A stretch of 64,000 nucleotides of DNA, from positions 26,632,946-26,696,945 of the forward strand of contig CM022665.1 in assembly GCA_012295275.1 (NCBI GenBank). The letters run 5' to 3'. The position numbers were made by a program, and so were the translations under genes. The notes below the pieces were generated by a model. It did not search any database. It saw nothing but the letters and a program-made list of their open reading frames with translations, and was not told where the DNA came from. The stretch comes from Chrysomallon squamiferum (taxonomy: Eukaryota > Mollusca > Gastropoda > Neomphalida > Peltospiridae). Positions 1 through 28,900 of this stretch are shown in pieces (positions within the stretch are counted from its first letter, which is position 1; each line of letters begins with the position of its first letter).

Positions 1-522
1 CGTAACGAATTTACATTGGTATGAGGGTTGTGTAGGTGCATAGATTTCTTTTGAGTTTTCTTTTTTTGAAGCGTGATCTGATAAAGAGTAAAATATTTAG
101 TGACAAAATAAAGCATTCGAAAACGGCATTCGTCTTCTTCTTTTTTATTTATTTTTAATTATTTATTATTATTATTATTATTATTTTTTTTTTTTTTGCA
201 AACATTCAACATTTGTGAAAATGAGGATGCCAATTTGTGAAAAGAAACGAAAAATTGTTTTCGTTTAGTTTTATTTCTTTTGTTATTATTGTAATTATTA
301 TTATTATTTATTTATTAATTTTTTTTTTTTTTTCTCTCCCCAAGTATAGAGCAGAAATGACGGATCGTGTAGTCAAGCAAAGCAAACATTGCTAAAGGCA
401 TGCAGCGTTAATACTTTTATGAATTTATAATATTTAAGAGTTATGTCCCTTTATCTAGACTCCCGGGTATTAAATTTGTTCACATACAATATTATTCATT
501 TTTCACATTTATAATTGAAGTG

Positions 523-753
523 CAGTAGCGTGCAGAGGGGGGGGGGGCGAAGGGGCGCTGGCCCTGGGCATCCAGATGGGGGGGCATCCAATCAAAGAAA
601 AAAACTTAATAGATTTGGTTGATATATATTTTATGTTTCATCTGTGTTTAGATATTCAAAATATCTTCTCGGTACTAGGCCTTATACATGAGTCTTTGGG
701 GCATACAATCAAGGAGCTGGCCCCCGGCATCACCAGACCTCTGCAGGCCACTG
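523..753. mobile_element. hAT-type MITE (231 bp)
   Basis: The ends are imperfect inverted repeats: the left end reads CAGTAGCGTGCAGAGG and the right end, reverse complemented, reads CAGTGGCCTGCAGAGG (14 of 16 match). The element is flanked by 8-bp direct repeats, TTGAAGTG at 515-522 and TTGAAATG at 754-761 (7 of 8 match). CAGTGG-type ends with an 8-bp target duplication are characteristic of hAT transposons. There is no transposase, so this is a non-autonomous copy. The interior has G-runs and a GCTGGCCC-like motif near both ends. Confidence 0.75.
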
Positions 754-1011
754 TTGAAATGGTTTGCAATATGACATGACAAAATAAAAAAGAAAATTTA
801 AAGTAGAAAGGAATTATAAAATAAGGAAAAGGAAGTAATATCGACGAATAAAGCATTAAATAAGGCCTACAGGAACTGCAGACGGGCAAAAACAAAATAA
901 TAAAAATAAGAAGAAGAAGAAGAAAAAAGTAAAGGCCTATAAATTCCAAAATGGCATATACACTTTAACAGTAACATCCCTAACACATGGTTCATTGCTC
1001 AGAATCGTTTT

Positions 1012-1013
<2 letters not shown>

Positions 1014-1095
<82 letters not shown>
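1014..1095. repeat. (GA)n microsatellite
   Basis: About 41 uninterrupted GA units. Confidence 0.98.
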
Positions 1096-1097
<2 letters not shown>

Positions 1098-1511
1098 AGC
1101 ACAGTTACCGTGATTACTGACTGATATATATTAGTTTATTTTAAAACATATTAGTTTTATTAATAGAACAGGTTTACGAATTTTTAAATTTTCTTTTATA
1201 ACCGTTCGTATTATTAATGTATTCGGGTCATTCAACCCACAACGTTATAATTTTAAATTAAAAACGTTCCGATGTCAAACTTAGTTACCTTTATATTCTT
1301 ACATTATCTCTGAGCGCAGTCTAGCGATGATTTTGCCCAATTAAGTTAACATCTGGGATTTGGTTTCCATTATTTCAATTCGAATATCATTTTTATAGTA
1401 ACCTCATCTTTCTTTCTTTCTTCCTTCTTTTTTTTTTTTTTTCTCTCAGTATTAAATTTAGAAATTTCCAGAGTTTTAGTACAAAACAGAAAATGATGTA
1501 GCAGTAGGTCT

Positions 1512-1514
<3 letters not shown>

Positions 1515-1565
<51 letters not shown>
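1515..1565. repeat. (CT)n microsatellite
   Basis: About 25 uninterrupted TC/CT units. It is opposite in sense to the GA tract 420 bases upstream, so the two arms could pair. Confidence 0.97.
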
Positions 1566-1568
<3 letters not shown>

Positions 1569-2885
1569 ACTTTGTTGTAATGGTAATAATAAATTATTTT
1601 ATTATATTCTTGTATAAATTAAGTTATTGTATTTATTTATTGGTGTTGTTATTAGAAATATTAATTATTTTAAAATATATAAAATCGCAACTGAAACATA
1701 TTTTTGGTAACCATGCTTTAATATGATATTAGTGTATTATGGCATGTTACAACGAAAAAATTAGCAGAATATTTAAATAAAATTTACGCATCGAAAACGA
1801 ATAATACTCATAAATGCCTGACTGTTGTGAGTGTTGTTAGTAGCAAACGCGTTTTAAGTGTGTAACTGAGAGGCTTACGAACATACGCGAATAATTCCGA
1901 AATTATTGTGCGTTTAACTTGAGCAGTTACGAAGAGGGCTGATAGTTGTAGGTAGTTGATAAGGAAATGAAATCTTGATGTTCTGTACATAAATATATAG
2001 TCATGTTATTTTGTGATTACAGATCTACGTTATATAATTATGTATACTGCTTTCTTTTGTTCCTATAAATTATGGTATAATTTTATTTTTCCCACGGACT
2101 ATGTGCAATAGATTGCGGTACCGTTTTTGTTTATGGTATATATGTTATTATTCGGGTCATACCGTATTTCAGGTAATCGACGTTCGAAGTTTTTGATAGC
2201 GTTAATAATAGTTTCATTCTATTTACTGTATGTAAATAAGTAGAGCAAACAAGTAGTTGTATTATTTTAGCAAATAGTAATAGTTTCTGCATTTATGGCA
2301 GGAAATTTGTTGTGTTTGGAATTGCTTCCGGGTTTTGCAATAATATGCATGTATGACATATATCTATCTATATGCCTAATACGTTTAACCAACCAGATAC
2401 AAACAATAGAATAAACGTTTTACTAATTATAACATTTCACTGTAATACTGTTAGCCTTAATCTAGTTCGTAATGTATTGTTTGATATTTATATTATTAAA
2501 CAAAAATGACATTTAGTAGGTTTGTAATAATTTGATGTCCAAAATTTAATTTTATTTAAAAATACTTGTTACAAATCGTTCCTAAAAATCAATAACTGAT
2601 GCATAAAACTAGTGTGACACCATGGTTTGTCTTTATGTTGAATCTGGTACAGTTTGTATGTATTGTGTATGGCCGCGGAGAATTATTTGTTTGGGCCAGA
2701 TAAACGTGGTAGCTGGGTAGAGGTCTATGCAATTTAGATTTGGAAAAGACAAATCTTTCCCACTCTGTTGCGTTAAATCATCAAAATATTCGAAACGAAT
2801 AATAAAATTGTATTTGCACAGTAAAATATGTTTCTGACTGAACTGGTTTACTACGTTAAATTTTCTGTTTACAGTTTCATTAATT

Positions 2886-5800
2886 ATGCCACGACTGAAA
2901 GCCAACAAAAAAGTGCTAGAAAAAGCTTCAGTAGCTGCAAAAAATATTCCCTATGGAAGAAGAATTTCAACCAGGGTAGGACAAAAGAAAGAAACGGCAA
3001 AACAGCCATCAAATAATGCTCCAGAGAGTGAAAAAAATGAAGTGAAAAAACAAATTACGGGTGGTCATTGTTTTAAATTGTTCAGTAATTTAAAAAATGA
3101 AATGGAAGCTTTGGCTGATCCAGTGAAAGCAGTGGCTATGAAGAGTTACATGAGAGGAAAATTTGAATTTCTGGGTATCCAAGCACCAGCTAGACGTTCT
3201 GCAGCTAAGCAGGTGATTCAAAAAGGAAATAACCAAATAAAACTTTAAAAAATAAAATAATAAAAAATAAAAACATTTGTATAAATACATATTTATTTAA
3301 TTTATTATTTATTTTTATTATTTTATTATTGTTGTTTTTCCTCATTTTTTTCAAATAATTTTCAAGGTCTATTCACAGTGTAAACTATTATGTTTAATAT
3401 ATTTATATATTTTTTAATTTTTATAAACTTTTTATAAAATTTAATTACGATAAAGTGAGATAAAATAATAGAGCAATATTAGTTTAATAACATTTCACAG
3501 CATTTTAATTGCCACTGATCTCAGATTATCAGCAATTTATCTTTTATATCTACTGAGAGAATAGAATGTAGTGCATGACCTTTGTTTAGTCTGGTCAGCT
3601 AATAGTCTAATAAATTGGTACTTCACTTAATGATTCATTAGGCTGGCACTTAACATTTGACCTTCAACCTGCACATATAGAAATGAGAGAAGTGAAGAAA
3701 AATTAATCATCATGAATTATGTATTCATATCAACTGATCCTTGCTATTCACTCCCTAAAGATACTTTGAATATCGTTTCATATTTGATCATTGTTACAAT
3801 GGTTTTATCTCAAAGTGTACAGTACATACATTATCACTGTTTAAAATTTATAATTGCATTTTAGTGAGTTTCAGTCTTAATAAATAAGTAATTGTAAACA
3901 TTTTGTACTCTTTGAAATGATGTCCATCTCAAAGACCTTCAAACTTTTTTCTAACTGGAGAATATATTATTTGGTTGATGCATACCCAAAACTCATGGCA
4001 GGGCTGCTTCAGTTTGGTCAGTTAATGCATGAGTGAAATGTGCACAATGCTTCAGTTGGAAAAAATCATAATCTTTGAGAATAAAATTTAAAAATTTTGA
4101 AAACTTTTTAAAAATTAAAAAAACAACAACAGTTTAACGTCATTTTTAGTATTTGGGTCAGGATGATTATCATTCTTTAAGGGACTTCTGTACAAATATT
4201 GTTTTTATTTTTTTGTATCTGATAGTGTAGAATTTTTTATCACATACACCCAGAGGTAGGTGTACCACAGTTTGAAAAACTTTTCTATCTCGCCTAAAAC
4301 ACAGTTTTGGGATAATCAGTGTTGAAGTTATTAAAATACATTTTGAAAAAAATGAAAGTTGTTCATGAGTACAGTTAACTGACATGGGTTAGAACATTTT
4401 GTCACTGTATGATCCAAACTAATCCTTTTTTTTTTTTTACCTTTGGTGGTTCTCAAACTTTCAAAAAACTTTTTTTTTTTTTTTTTTTTTTTAGTTTGTT
4501 GCAGATTGTAAGAAACTGAATAATCAACAAATTAAAGAATTAGTTGACATATTGTGGAAACAGCCAGAAAGAGAGTACCAGTTTGTTGCTTTGGATGTTT
4601 GTGAAAAATGTTTGCCTGTATTATGTAATAAAACTGAAGAAGACAATTTGAAGACTCTGTTATGGGTGAAATCTATGATTCTTACAAAGAGTTGGTGGGA
4701 TACAGTGGACTGTCTGGCTGGTAAAAGTAAAGTTCAAATAGTTTTCTTTGACATTTTTTTCTTTTTTATTTAGTTTCTTGTTATTCAAATACATAAATAA
4801 GATGTGGTAATGTTTTGGTGGTTGAGAATGTGTACCTATCACCATTTGTTATTAAACAGAATACTGAATAACATAGTTTAGATTAAATTAAAAAATAAAA
4901 ATGTTTGTCCTTTTTTAAGTAATTAGTGGTATTAAAGAGGTATCAGACATTTCATGAATAAATTACTTTTTTTAATTAATGTTACTTTGTGCTATGTATT
5001 GCATATATAACATTAGGAAATTAAAAACTATTCTTGACACCTAGCAGCAAAGGATCTTTTATTAACACCTTCCCATAAACTGGGAAACACATACAAAACC
5101 TTTGATAAAACATTTATGGGATTTTGGCTACAACTTAAAAAATGATTTACTGGAAGAAAACAGAATAATAATAAGCTTCATAACTGCTTAGAATTCCATA
5201 TTTTTCTATTTCCAGTGTAATTTTGAATTTTTTATTGTGTGAATTTTTGTTTTGTTTTTTTCAACAACAGTTGTTGGAGGATTGATATCTCACAATCCAA
5301 CTATACTGAGTCCAGTAATGGATGACTGGATCAAAAATGAGAATATGTGGTTGAGGAGAACAGCAATTCTTCATCAACTCAAATACAAGAACAAAACAGA
5401 CCAAGACAGGCTTTTTAGGTAAATTTGACCATATTCTCCATATATAAACTGAAGTGGAATGAGTTTATGTGTGTTGTAATCTCTTCTTTATTTGATAATG
5501 TGTTTAGTTAACATATTTGGTTGAAAAGTTTAAACTTGAAGAAAAATAAAAGATTAATTGTCTTGAAAATTCTGAGTTTCCAGTATTTTCTTCTCCATAC
5601 CACCTTTCCAAATGTTGGAAATACAGAATACCATTTTTACTTTGTGTTAAAATCAGTTAGTTTTGATGTTCAGTGTTTCACTAAAAATAATTTTTGTAAC
5701 AATTATAATATAGGACAAAATTGTTTAAATGTAAACCTGTCACTAATATACTGTTTATACTTTATTTAATTTTATTTTAGATATTGTCTAATGTGTGCAC

Positions 5801-5949
5801 ATGAAGAAGAATTCTTCATAAGGAAAGCTATCGGATGGGCACTGCGTTCACATTATTATGTCAACAAAAATGCTGTTCGTAACTTTGTTGCCAAGAACAA
5901 ATCCAAGCTTTCTGATCTCTCTATTAAAGAAGCTTTGAAACATGACTAA
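2886..5949 (+). CDS. AlkD-like DNA alkylation repair protein (HEAT-repeat DNA glycosylase family), 4 exons
   Basis: Exons 2886-3212, 4495-4720, 5271-5418 and 5781-5949 join with consistent phases (0, 1, 2) into 289 aa. The family excises alkylated purines such as N3- and N7-alkyl adducts, using an AlkD fold of HEAT-like helical repeats. Seen here: a lysine/arginine-rich N-terminal extension (about residues 1-60) that may serve nuclear entry, then the conserved start motif around residues 77-103. The active-site region SWWDTVD (W177, D181), the WLRRTAI stretch (R213/R214) and RKAIGWALR (W253) match the catalytic Trp/Asp/Arg/Trp set described for Bacillus AlkD. Exon 1 stays open past its donor, so a longer first open frame is misleading. 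The gene converges on MTHFD1, whose stop lies 1.8 kb away. Family assignment is firm; activity and substrate are inferred. Confidence 0.9.
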
Positions 5950-7718
5950 AATCTACAGTATATATGTTACACTTATTAAGAAACATTCCACTATCTTAGT
6001 GCTACAGTTTTCAGAAAAACTCTTTACACAGCTGAAGATTATAAGAAGTTGAGTAGATGTGTTGTTACAAGTTCTATATAGTTAGAAAAAAACTATATCT
6101 TCCTTTTGTTTAATTTTTAAAGGAAACATTGATTAGAAAAATATAGAAAAACAAAACAAACAAAACAAAGACAACTGAAGTTGTATCAATTTTAGTTTAT
6201 TCTTTTGATAATACACTATATGTAATTGTGCATTGTGGTATAGATGTATTGATATAAATCACTATATTTAATACTAAATATAAATATCTGTTTAAAGGCA
6301 CGAACATAAACTCAAAATTTATATACTTTCTTACAATTAACATTTCCACATTTAATTTTAAAAAGTATAAATTAATAAAATATTAATTCATTATGCACAG
6401 ATTATAGTTTATATTTTGAAATTTTGTATTGATATTATTCATCTAGGCATGAATTAAAACAATTTTTAAGAGAATATTTTGTGTGATTTTATTTCAATTT
6501 TACAATTCTTCCAAGTAAAACTTTTTATTAATTTGATTTTTAAAATTAATTTTTGAATAAAAATACTGTTTTATTCAGTTCTGTAATTACTCAAGAGACA
6601 TGTAACCATAATGAAGAAAAATGAAATTAATCAGAAGTAAATTTTTTCCATCATATTTCATCTAGCAAGTACATTTTCTGTAAAAGCAGAGAAGGTATAA
6701 TGTAAATGTATTAAAAATCTGTAATACTCTAGAAACCATAATGTTTTCCAAAATTTTCAATAAAGGTGCAGACAGATTTATGTGAATGTACTAAAATAAG
6801 TAATACAGGAATTAATCAAATGTCTGCAGCAACCATTAAAATTGTGTTTTTGTAACATTCACATTAATTAAAAATATGACAATGTAAGAATTGTTTAGGC
6901 TTTTATAAATATTGGAAATGTCCATCAACAGGTCCATACTGACTTGTTATCAAAAAAAAAAAAAAAAAAAAAGGCGATATGTAAAGATTTTCATTTATGT
7001 GGTTATATTGAAATTTAAAGATTTATCAAAATTGATTTTTCAACCATGAATTGTTTTCATCACAGTTTTTATTTTATAGGATACTAGATACAATTAGGTG
7101 GTTATGTGTTCAAAATATAAATACATCAAAATTAATATTTTAAATAGGTTTTAAAAAAGTTTTGAAAATATTTAAATTATCACTACTTTAGTTGTATAAG
7201 AAACAATTTTAAACAAATCAAACTGTTGAACATGAAATTGTAGTCTTAAGAGCACTTCTGTTCATGCAATAATAAACAGTATAAATGTTCATAGTGAAGT
7301 TCATAACTATTCTGAAAGCCATCTTGATTTCCACACAGTAAACAGGAAATTATTACTGCAACACATGATTTATACCAACTTAGGCTCAGATTTTACTTTC
7401 ACATGTTCCTGTTCTACTGCAAAGCATGTTTTTATATTCTGATTCTTTCTTTTTTATTTATCCATCAAAATAACAATATGCTTTATGATTATAGTTCTTA
7501 ATATTCTGAACTGAAAAATAGTCATTAAATGTATCTTAAAATTAATATGAAATATCATGATTACATTTAATTACATTTCATGTAGATCACAATATGGATC
7601 TGTTTATTATTCCAATTATTTTGTAAATATTCTAAACAAGACAATGAATTATTCATTCATATTCATATAACTGAAAATACAGTCAACAACAATATTGCTA
7701 TTTTGTCAGGCTATCAGC
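5950..7718. other. 3' UTRs and gap between convergent genes
   Basis: This lies between the stop of the AlkD-like gene (+) and the stop of MTHFD1 (-). It is AT-rich and no further gene is visible. AATAAA on the plus strand at 6374-6379 and 6556-6561 could end the AlkD-like transcript. A poly-A run of about 21 bases sits near 6952-6972. Confidence 0.6.
7603..7608 (-). promoter_or_regulatory. Candidate poly(A) signal of full-length MTHFD1
   Basis: AATAAA on the minus strand, about 110 bases after the MTHFD1 stop codon. It is the nearest canonical hexamer that I noticed. Confidence 0.5.
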
Positions 7719-22323
<14,605 letters not shown>

Positions 22324-22587
22324 ATTAAACGCCTTTTCTCAACCTCGTTCACTTACAAGGAGAAAGTTTTGCTGGGGCAAGGGAGATAACTGCATGAAAT
22401 AATGAAAACCGTGTTTAATACAGCATGGAAATTCCGTCCGTATTTATGTATATCATTATATGCTGACTGTGCGCGTCGTTAAAACAGCTGCGATCTGCCT
22501 GCGATTTATTTTGTTATGTCATTGCTATCCGCCATCAAGCAATATTTAGTATTTGTATTGTTTCTTTATTATATTTAAAAATGCTGG

Positions 22588-22662
<75 letters not shown>

Positions 22663-25600
22663 TATTCGTTACATTTTTAAATAGCAGACTTTTTTAACAT
22701 AGTCGCAGATTACTGCAGAAAACTGAAAACAGTAAAGCTATATATATTAATCGGTTTTGAAACCTTATCATTAATACTATTAATAATTGACATTTTCTTT
22801 TTTCTTTTACATTGATTGATTTATTTATTTTTAAAATATGCCTTTAAATCTATGAATCGGGAAAAAAGTAAAAGATAAAAATATAAAATGTATTTAAACA
22901 TTTAAAATTAACAAAATAGTAGTAGCAATGCTAACGGCCGCAGTGCTTTCAGCAGTGGCGAACTCCCAACCTCAAAATGTTACGCTAATTTACGATATGT
23001 TTTAAAACAAAATGAGAACAAATAACACTTCATTTTGTAAAGGAAATTTTCTTTAAAATACCTAACTGAAAATCCGAAAATAAAGCGAAACAGGGAAATA
23101 TGTAAATATGAATATTAGAAAAAAAAATAAAATCGTAAAAAACGAAAACTGTCGATTACGCTGAATAGATTATTTAATCGGAACACTTGGGCCTATCTTC
23201 TTTCACATTCTGCCTTGTATTTTAAAAATTATCTCCGTATTTATTATTTAGAAGTGAAACCATAGTGCGCGACTCTTACAAAATAACCCCTCAAGAACGA
23301 CAACTTTCTATTGTCGTCTGCAGAAGTAAACATCAAAATAATAAAAAATTACCTATTTACGAACGACAACTCTTACTTAGGCATGATCTCAAGATCATAT
23401 ATTAATTGAAAGAAGCCTAAAGCATAATATTTATCTCAGTAAGTCTACCTCTTTTAAGGTCTTCATAAACAGAACACTTTATTGAATAGATAATGCAAAT
23501 TTGATGAAGATATTTCTTGAAATAGGTTTTTGGCGACTTAAGGTTGACTCTTTTTTTTTTAAAACGTCAAAATACCGACACTCGGCAAATGAATTTTTGA
23601 AAACTTTGAAATGCGTAATCTTTTACACAGTTATAGATATCTTCAAATGTTTTTTTTTTTTTTTTTTTTTTTACATTTCATTTGGGATAGGTTTTCTTTT
23701 AATTGGTATAGAATACATCGTCATATGACAATTATATAAAACAAAAAATGCGTTTGCATTGCATTGCTAGAAAGTGTAGGCTAAGAGGGTCACTCCAAAT
23801 AAAAAATAAAAAATAAAAAAAATAATAAATAATTTTAAAAAAAAATGATAATAAATTAAAATTAAAAATAAAAACAAAACAATTTTCAAAAAGTAAGCAG
23901 TATTTAATACTATTCCAGATGTGTTAATTTCAAAAAAATATTTTCATCAGAAATAATTTTTAAAATTCACTTACATGTATGGAAATGACTGTGTCTGAAC
24001 ATTCAGGACATACGCATAAACTTAATTAATTTCAGATGGATTGTTATGAAAAAAAACATGGATGTAATGTGTCTGACTAATTGGTAATATTTCTGAGATA
24101 TATTCATGTACTCAGTGTAACATACATTGTGTCAAAAATGTGCACATAACAAAACAAATTTCAACAAATTGTTTGATTGTAAAATTCAGTTTATTAAGTA
24201 ATAGTATACTGCAGTATTAAAACAACATAGCACCAGTGTTATAAGCCAGGTACACTATTTACAGTTAATGTGTTAATAATTTAAACTTAACAAACTGAAT
24301 GCATTTCACCAATTTAAAAAATAAGAAGTTACATACCTTTATGAATTATTACTACTGATGATTACATACATTTCTAAACAAATCAAATCACCTTATATAA
24401 TTAATGTATCAGTTTAACATCACACCATAAACACTCTTAGTTTAAAACGAATGAAAAACAATTATTAATATATTTGTATATTTCAATAGCACTTCCTCCA
24501 TGAGCACAACCTTTGGTTTCACCAAGTCACCATTCTTCTCATTTGTTTTAACAGGACAGATTGTATTTAAATACATAAAGATACATTTTTACTTTGGTCT
24601 ATATCCAGTCTGTATTTTTATTATATACATTCTCTAAAATATTTTAAACCTATATATGACAACTGTTTCAGTTTAAATGTTTGAAAATAATAACACTTCA
24701 GTCAAAATAAAATTTGTATATATATTTTTTTTTTATTGTTCAAGTGGATAGATAAACCACTTACAAGATAACATAACTGTAGTCCAATAAGTTTTCAGTG
24801 GGGTTTTTTAAATTTACTTTAATCAAACCTGTCATCTCACAGTGTTAATATTAAGTAACTACTCGCTTAACTTGATACAAGTTACGTAAAATTTTAATTT
24901 AAAATTAAATCATAAGCTAATTATCATATAAGTCTTTCTGCTGTTACAAAAAATAAAACATCAGTGAATAATAATTAAAAAAAAAAAAAAATAATAATGA
25001 AGGAAAAAGAAAATTAAGTGGATTTTGTAATTAAATGTGCAGTTTTATTGAATACAGTGTGATTGGAACTCAAACAAGTTTGGTATTTTATTGCTAAAAG
25101 GCAAAATAAAACTCATTTTACAAAAAAAAATATTTTTAAACACTCCTTTACAACAAGTATTCAGAAAAAGAAAAAATTCCAGAACTATAAATGTCTGGGG
25201 ATTTTTTTGGTCTTTTTTTGCCAAATGTGAAATAATTTGGGAATAAAGGGAAAGTGGACTAAAATATAGTAACTGTTATACATCGAAATATAAATCACAT
25301 TTCAAGCAAATATAAACAACACATCTAATACAATTTAAATGGTAATTTATAACATGTAGCTACTCTGTTTGAACCAGCTTACAGTATTAAAGAAAAAAAT
25401 AAGTGTAAATATCTAAATCTATCATAAAACATCTAGGCAGTTAACCCATCACATTCTTGTATTATTATATATTTCTTACACCTACATGAAAGATTTTATA
25501 CAAAATATGTATCAATTTAAAATGTTTTCATAATTTAATACTGATATATATTTCAAGTAATGTTATTTGAAATAAAAGAACAAGTCTGTCACAATTCAGT

Positions 25601-25901
25601 TCCAATTTAACTGTAAAAATGTGTATTTGAAATTCTTTGTGGACACTGATTGATTTCTGCATATAATTTGAATAGTTAAGTCATACAAGTTCAATTTACT
25701 TTGACATCCTTGTTAAAATCCTCTACAAATAATACTTTAATCCAGCAGTGGATAAAATTTTAAAATATTCAAATCAATAATACCAACTTATTATTATATT
25801 ACAATATAACTATATTAGGTACCAGGTTCTCCTTTAATATTTATCGTCTCTATATATAATTTAGTACATATCACAACAATAGGAAAAAAATTGTCTTTGC
25901 A
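22324..25901. other. Intergenic region between MTHFD1 start and PRDX5 stop
   Basis: Both neighbours are on the minus strand, so this holds the MTHFD1 promoter (just right of 22323) and the PRDX5 3' UTR and terminator (left of 25902). I see an AG microsatellite, poly-T/poly-A runs and AT-rich sequence, and no gene. No TATA box is evident for MTHFD1. Confidence 0.6.
22592..22659. repeat. (AG)n microsatellite
   Basis: 34 uninterrupted GA/AG units about 270 bases upstream of the MTHFD1 start codon. Confidence 0.98.
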
Positions 25902-28900
25902 TCAGGTTTGATTAACAACTTCTGTTCTCATGTTTTTAATACACAGTAAGCAGACAAGTCCTGTATGGTCAGGGTCTTCATTTATCTGTTGAATAACTCC
26001 ATCTTCAACGACAACTGAATATCTAAAAAAAAAAAAAAATCCATTATCCTCTGACACATTCATGTTTGATAATAAACAAACTGAATGAATAAAACAGTAT
26101 GAAATTCAAATATTCACATTAATGGTTTGAGCATCTGTCTCATGAGCCTGACCTCAAGTATGATGTGACAATACTGTATATGGAAAACTATAATACATTT
26201 AAGAGAAAAAATAATGAGTATTTTATCAACTAATTCCAAATCAATAAAATAATTTTTGTCTAGTGGAAATAGAAATGAACTGTAAACTGCATAACCTCCA
26301 GGCAAAAATTAAGAACATGAAATCCAACAAATTCAAAAATGTACACCAACTTTTCAAAACCAAAGAAATTGCACAGATAATTATCTGTTAAAGCTGAATT
26401 ATTATTATCAGTGGGTTTTTTTTAAAAGTCATTATAAGACCTCCGAGATCTCCATCCACCAAGAACTTTTGTGCAGTCTATTTCCATTCCAAGAGCTTTA
26501 GTGAATTCACACCTAGGGTCAGCCAGCATTCGAATCTAAAATTTAAAAATATTGTTATCAAAAAAATGTATGCATCATCATTCTCAATATTAAACATTTG
26601 CAAAATAAAATTTTAAAAAAGAAATGAATTGTGAAATCATGATACAATTAAGCATTGATGATTAACGTAATAAAACTTAATATATATTTATAATATGCAG
26701 AAAATGTGTTTATTTATGCAGGTAAGCATATATATATGTGTCAGTTTGCATGAGTTAGTGTGCTGTACATTTCATTTATTTCAAAATCACATTTAAAAGT
26801 GTTATTATAAACAAATTTTGTTATAAATCTTTCTTAAAATTCACCAATGTAAAAAAATTTAATGAATAAAACTTAATCTTTACAAATGTTAAAATGGTGT
26901 TTAATGAAGATATGTATTCAAATCAAAATAATAATACCATTTCCCAAGTAACAAATAATTTAATGTAAATAATGTTTAATTGTTTTTGTTCATCATAACA
27001 GATACCTTTCCTTCTGCTTTGAGATCTCGAGCCCATGCTGCCATCACGAAAGGATCATTAACAGATACACAAGTTATCAGATCATAGCCTTCATCCTGTA
27101 AGTAAACTCATATAAATGATCATGTAATGGTGTGTGTGTGTATACTGAATTAGAGTTCGTACGTATAGTTTTTATACAGTCACTAACAAAACCAAATTGT
27201 TTTTTTTAAAATTAATTTCCCAGAGTTCTGAAATTGGAGATGATAGTGAAAATTAAAATGAGTATTACAAATAAATATTGACATCTAACCTTAAAAGCTG
27301 TAACTGTTATTAGAGCTAACAAGTGTGGCTGCAATTACTATACTTTATACTAAAGTCTTAACAGTTAAATTTATAACAACAAAAACATCCAGTCATCATA
27401 ATGTTTTCATTTTCTTTTAATTTTTTTTGACTAACCTTGAATTTGTTACTGTATGACAAATATTCTGGAAGATGAGCCTGAAAAAGGAAGGAGATACTGA
27501 ATAAAATATAGATAAGGAAACACAGGTCTGTGAAAAAAAAAAAAAAATTATTTGCACTTTATTGAGCCAGTGTTATGTAACAAATCCTTACAGAGAGTGT
27601 AAATAAGCACACCCCCAAAAATAAATAAATACTGAAAGAAAGGAAGCAAAGAGAAAAAGAAATAAAAAGGTAAATTATTTTAGTTTTTTCTAAATTTATT
27701 AAATCATCACAATTAATAATAAAACTAATTCATTCATCACATTGATGTTTTGACAGGAGTATTAAAAATTAGGTTAGCATCTGAAATGAAAACAATGAAA
27801 TTCTGCAACACAATTCTACACTGTAACTCAATCCATCTGATAAAACACCATCTGCTGGCACTAAGCAACAACATAAAGACTAACGCAAATAACACTAAAC
27901 TTAAATTATAAACTGCATAAATTACCAATCAAATCATTTTATAGATGTAGAATGCATATAGAGAATACAGTTTTTCACAATAATTACAGTAACATAATTT
28001 TAATTATTTTTATAATTTCTTTTAATTTAATATATACATTCATTTATTAGCGGGTCAGTTTCCAAACTGACAAAAAAAAAAAAAAAAAAAAAAAAAAAGA
28101 ATGAAATAAAAAAGAAAGAAAAAAAGAAGATATTTTAAAGAAAAATACCTTGTTATTGTTAGTACATAAATGAAATAATACTTCCTATAGAAATATTTGC
28201 TAATTCTTGAAAGAAAAAAGAAAAACAACCATAGTGACAATAGTTTCATACACAGTAACAAAATATAATGTTCTGAGATGTTATTAAATAAAGATTCAAC
28301 TTATAAAATTAAGAAATAAATTATTTTAGAAAAGAAAAATTATTAATAAATGAACTTGAATTTATGACAGTCAATGTATATGTCTGTATGAGTGCTTGCA
28401 TGTGTGTTTGTCTGTGTGTGTGTGAGAAAGTGAGAGAGAAGTAAATGCTAGCTATGGACTGTTTTTATTTACATTATTTTATAAAGGTATATTACCGTTG
28501 TACAACCAGGTGTGAATGCACCAACAACTGAAAAAAGAACACCTCTTTTTCCTTTGTAGAGTTTTAATGGATTTACTTTGTCTGATGGAGAATTCTCATA
28601 TAGATCAATATCTGGTAGAGCATCTCCAACCTGCATGTAAATGTTACAACAATGATATAAACACCTAACATCAACATAATGATAAAGTTTATTCAGTCAT
28701 AAAATAATTATAAAAACATGCATTAAATTACAATTATAATATTGAACACATAATTTATGACTAACACAAAAAGAATGTGTCAGTTTCAAAATTAAAGTTT
28801 GCTTATTTGGATAAACGAATAAATAAATAAAATTTGTTTTATTTTAGTTAATACTCATAATAAAACCTACTTTGAAAAAAAAAAATTTCATTATTATTAT

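Larger units (their letters stand above)
1..2885. other. Intergenic region left of the AlkD-like gene
   Basis: I see no convincing gene here. The stretch is AT-rich and holds poly-T runs, a GA microsatellite, a CT microsatellite and one short terminal-inverted-repeat element, listed separately. The last few hundred bases before 2886 probably contain the promoter and 5' UTR of the AlkD-like gene, but I see no clear TATA or initiator. Short open frames here have no family resemblance and are interrupted. Confidence 0.6.

Noticed and set aside
2633-2908. 91-codon minus-strand frame beside the AlkD-like start
   Set aside because: No family resemblance, overlaps the AlkD-like first exon, and no splice sites fit.
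2886-5949. Recent bacterial transfer of the AlkD-like gene
   Set aside because: It has three spliceosomal introns and the same base composition as its neighbours; ancient origin cannot be judged from this window.
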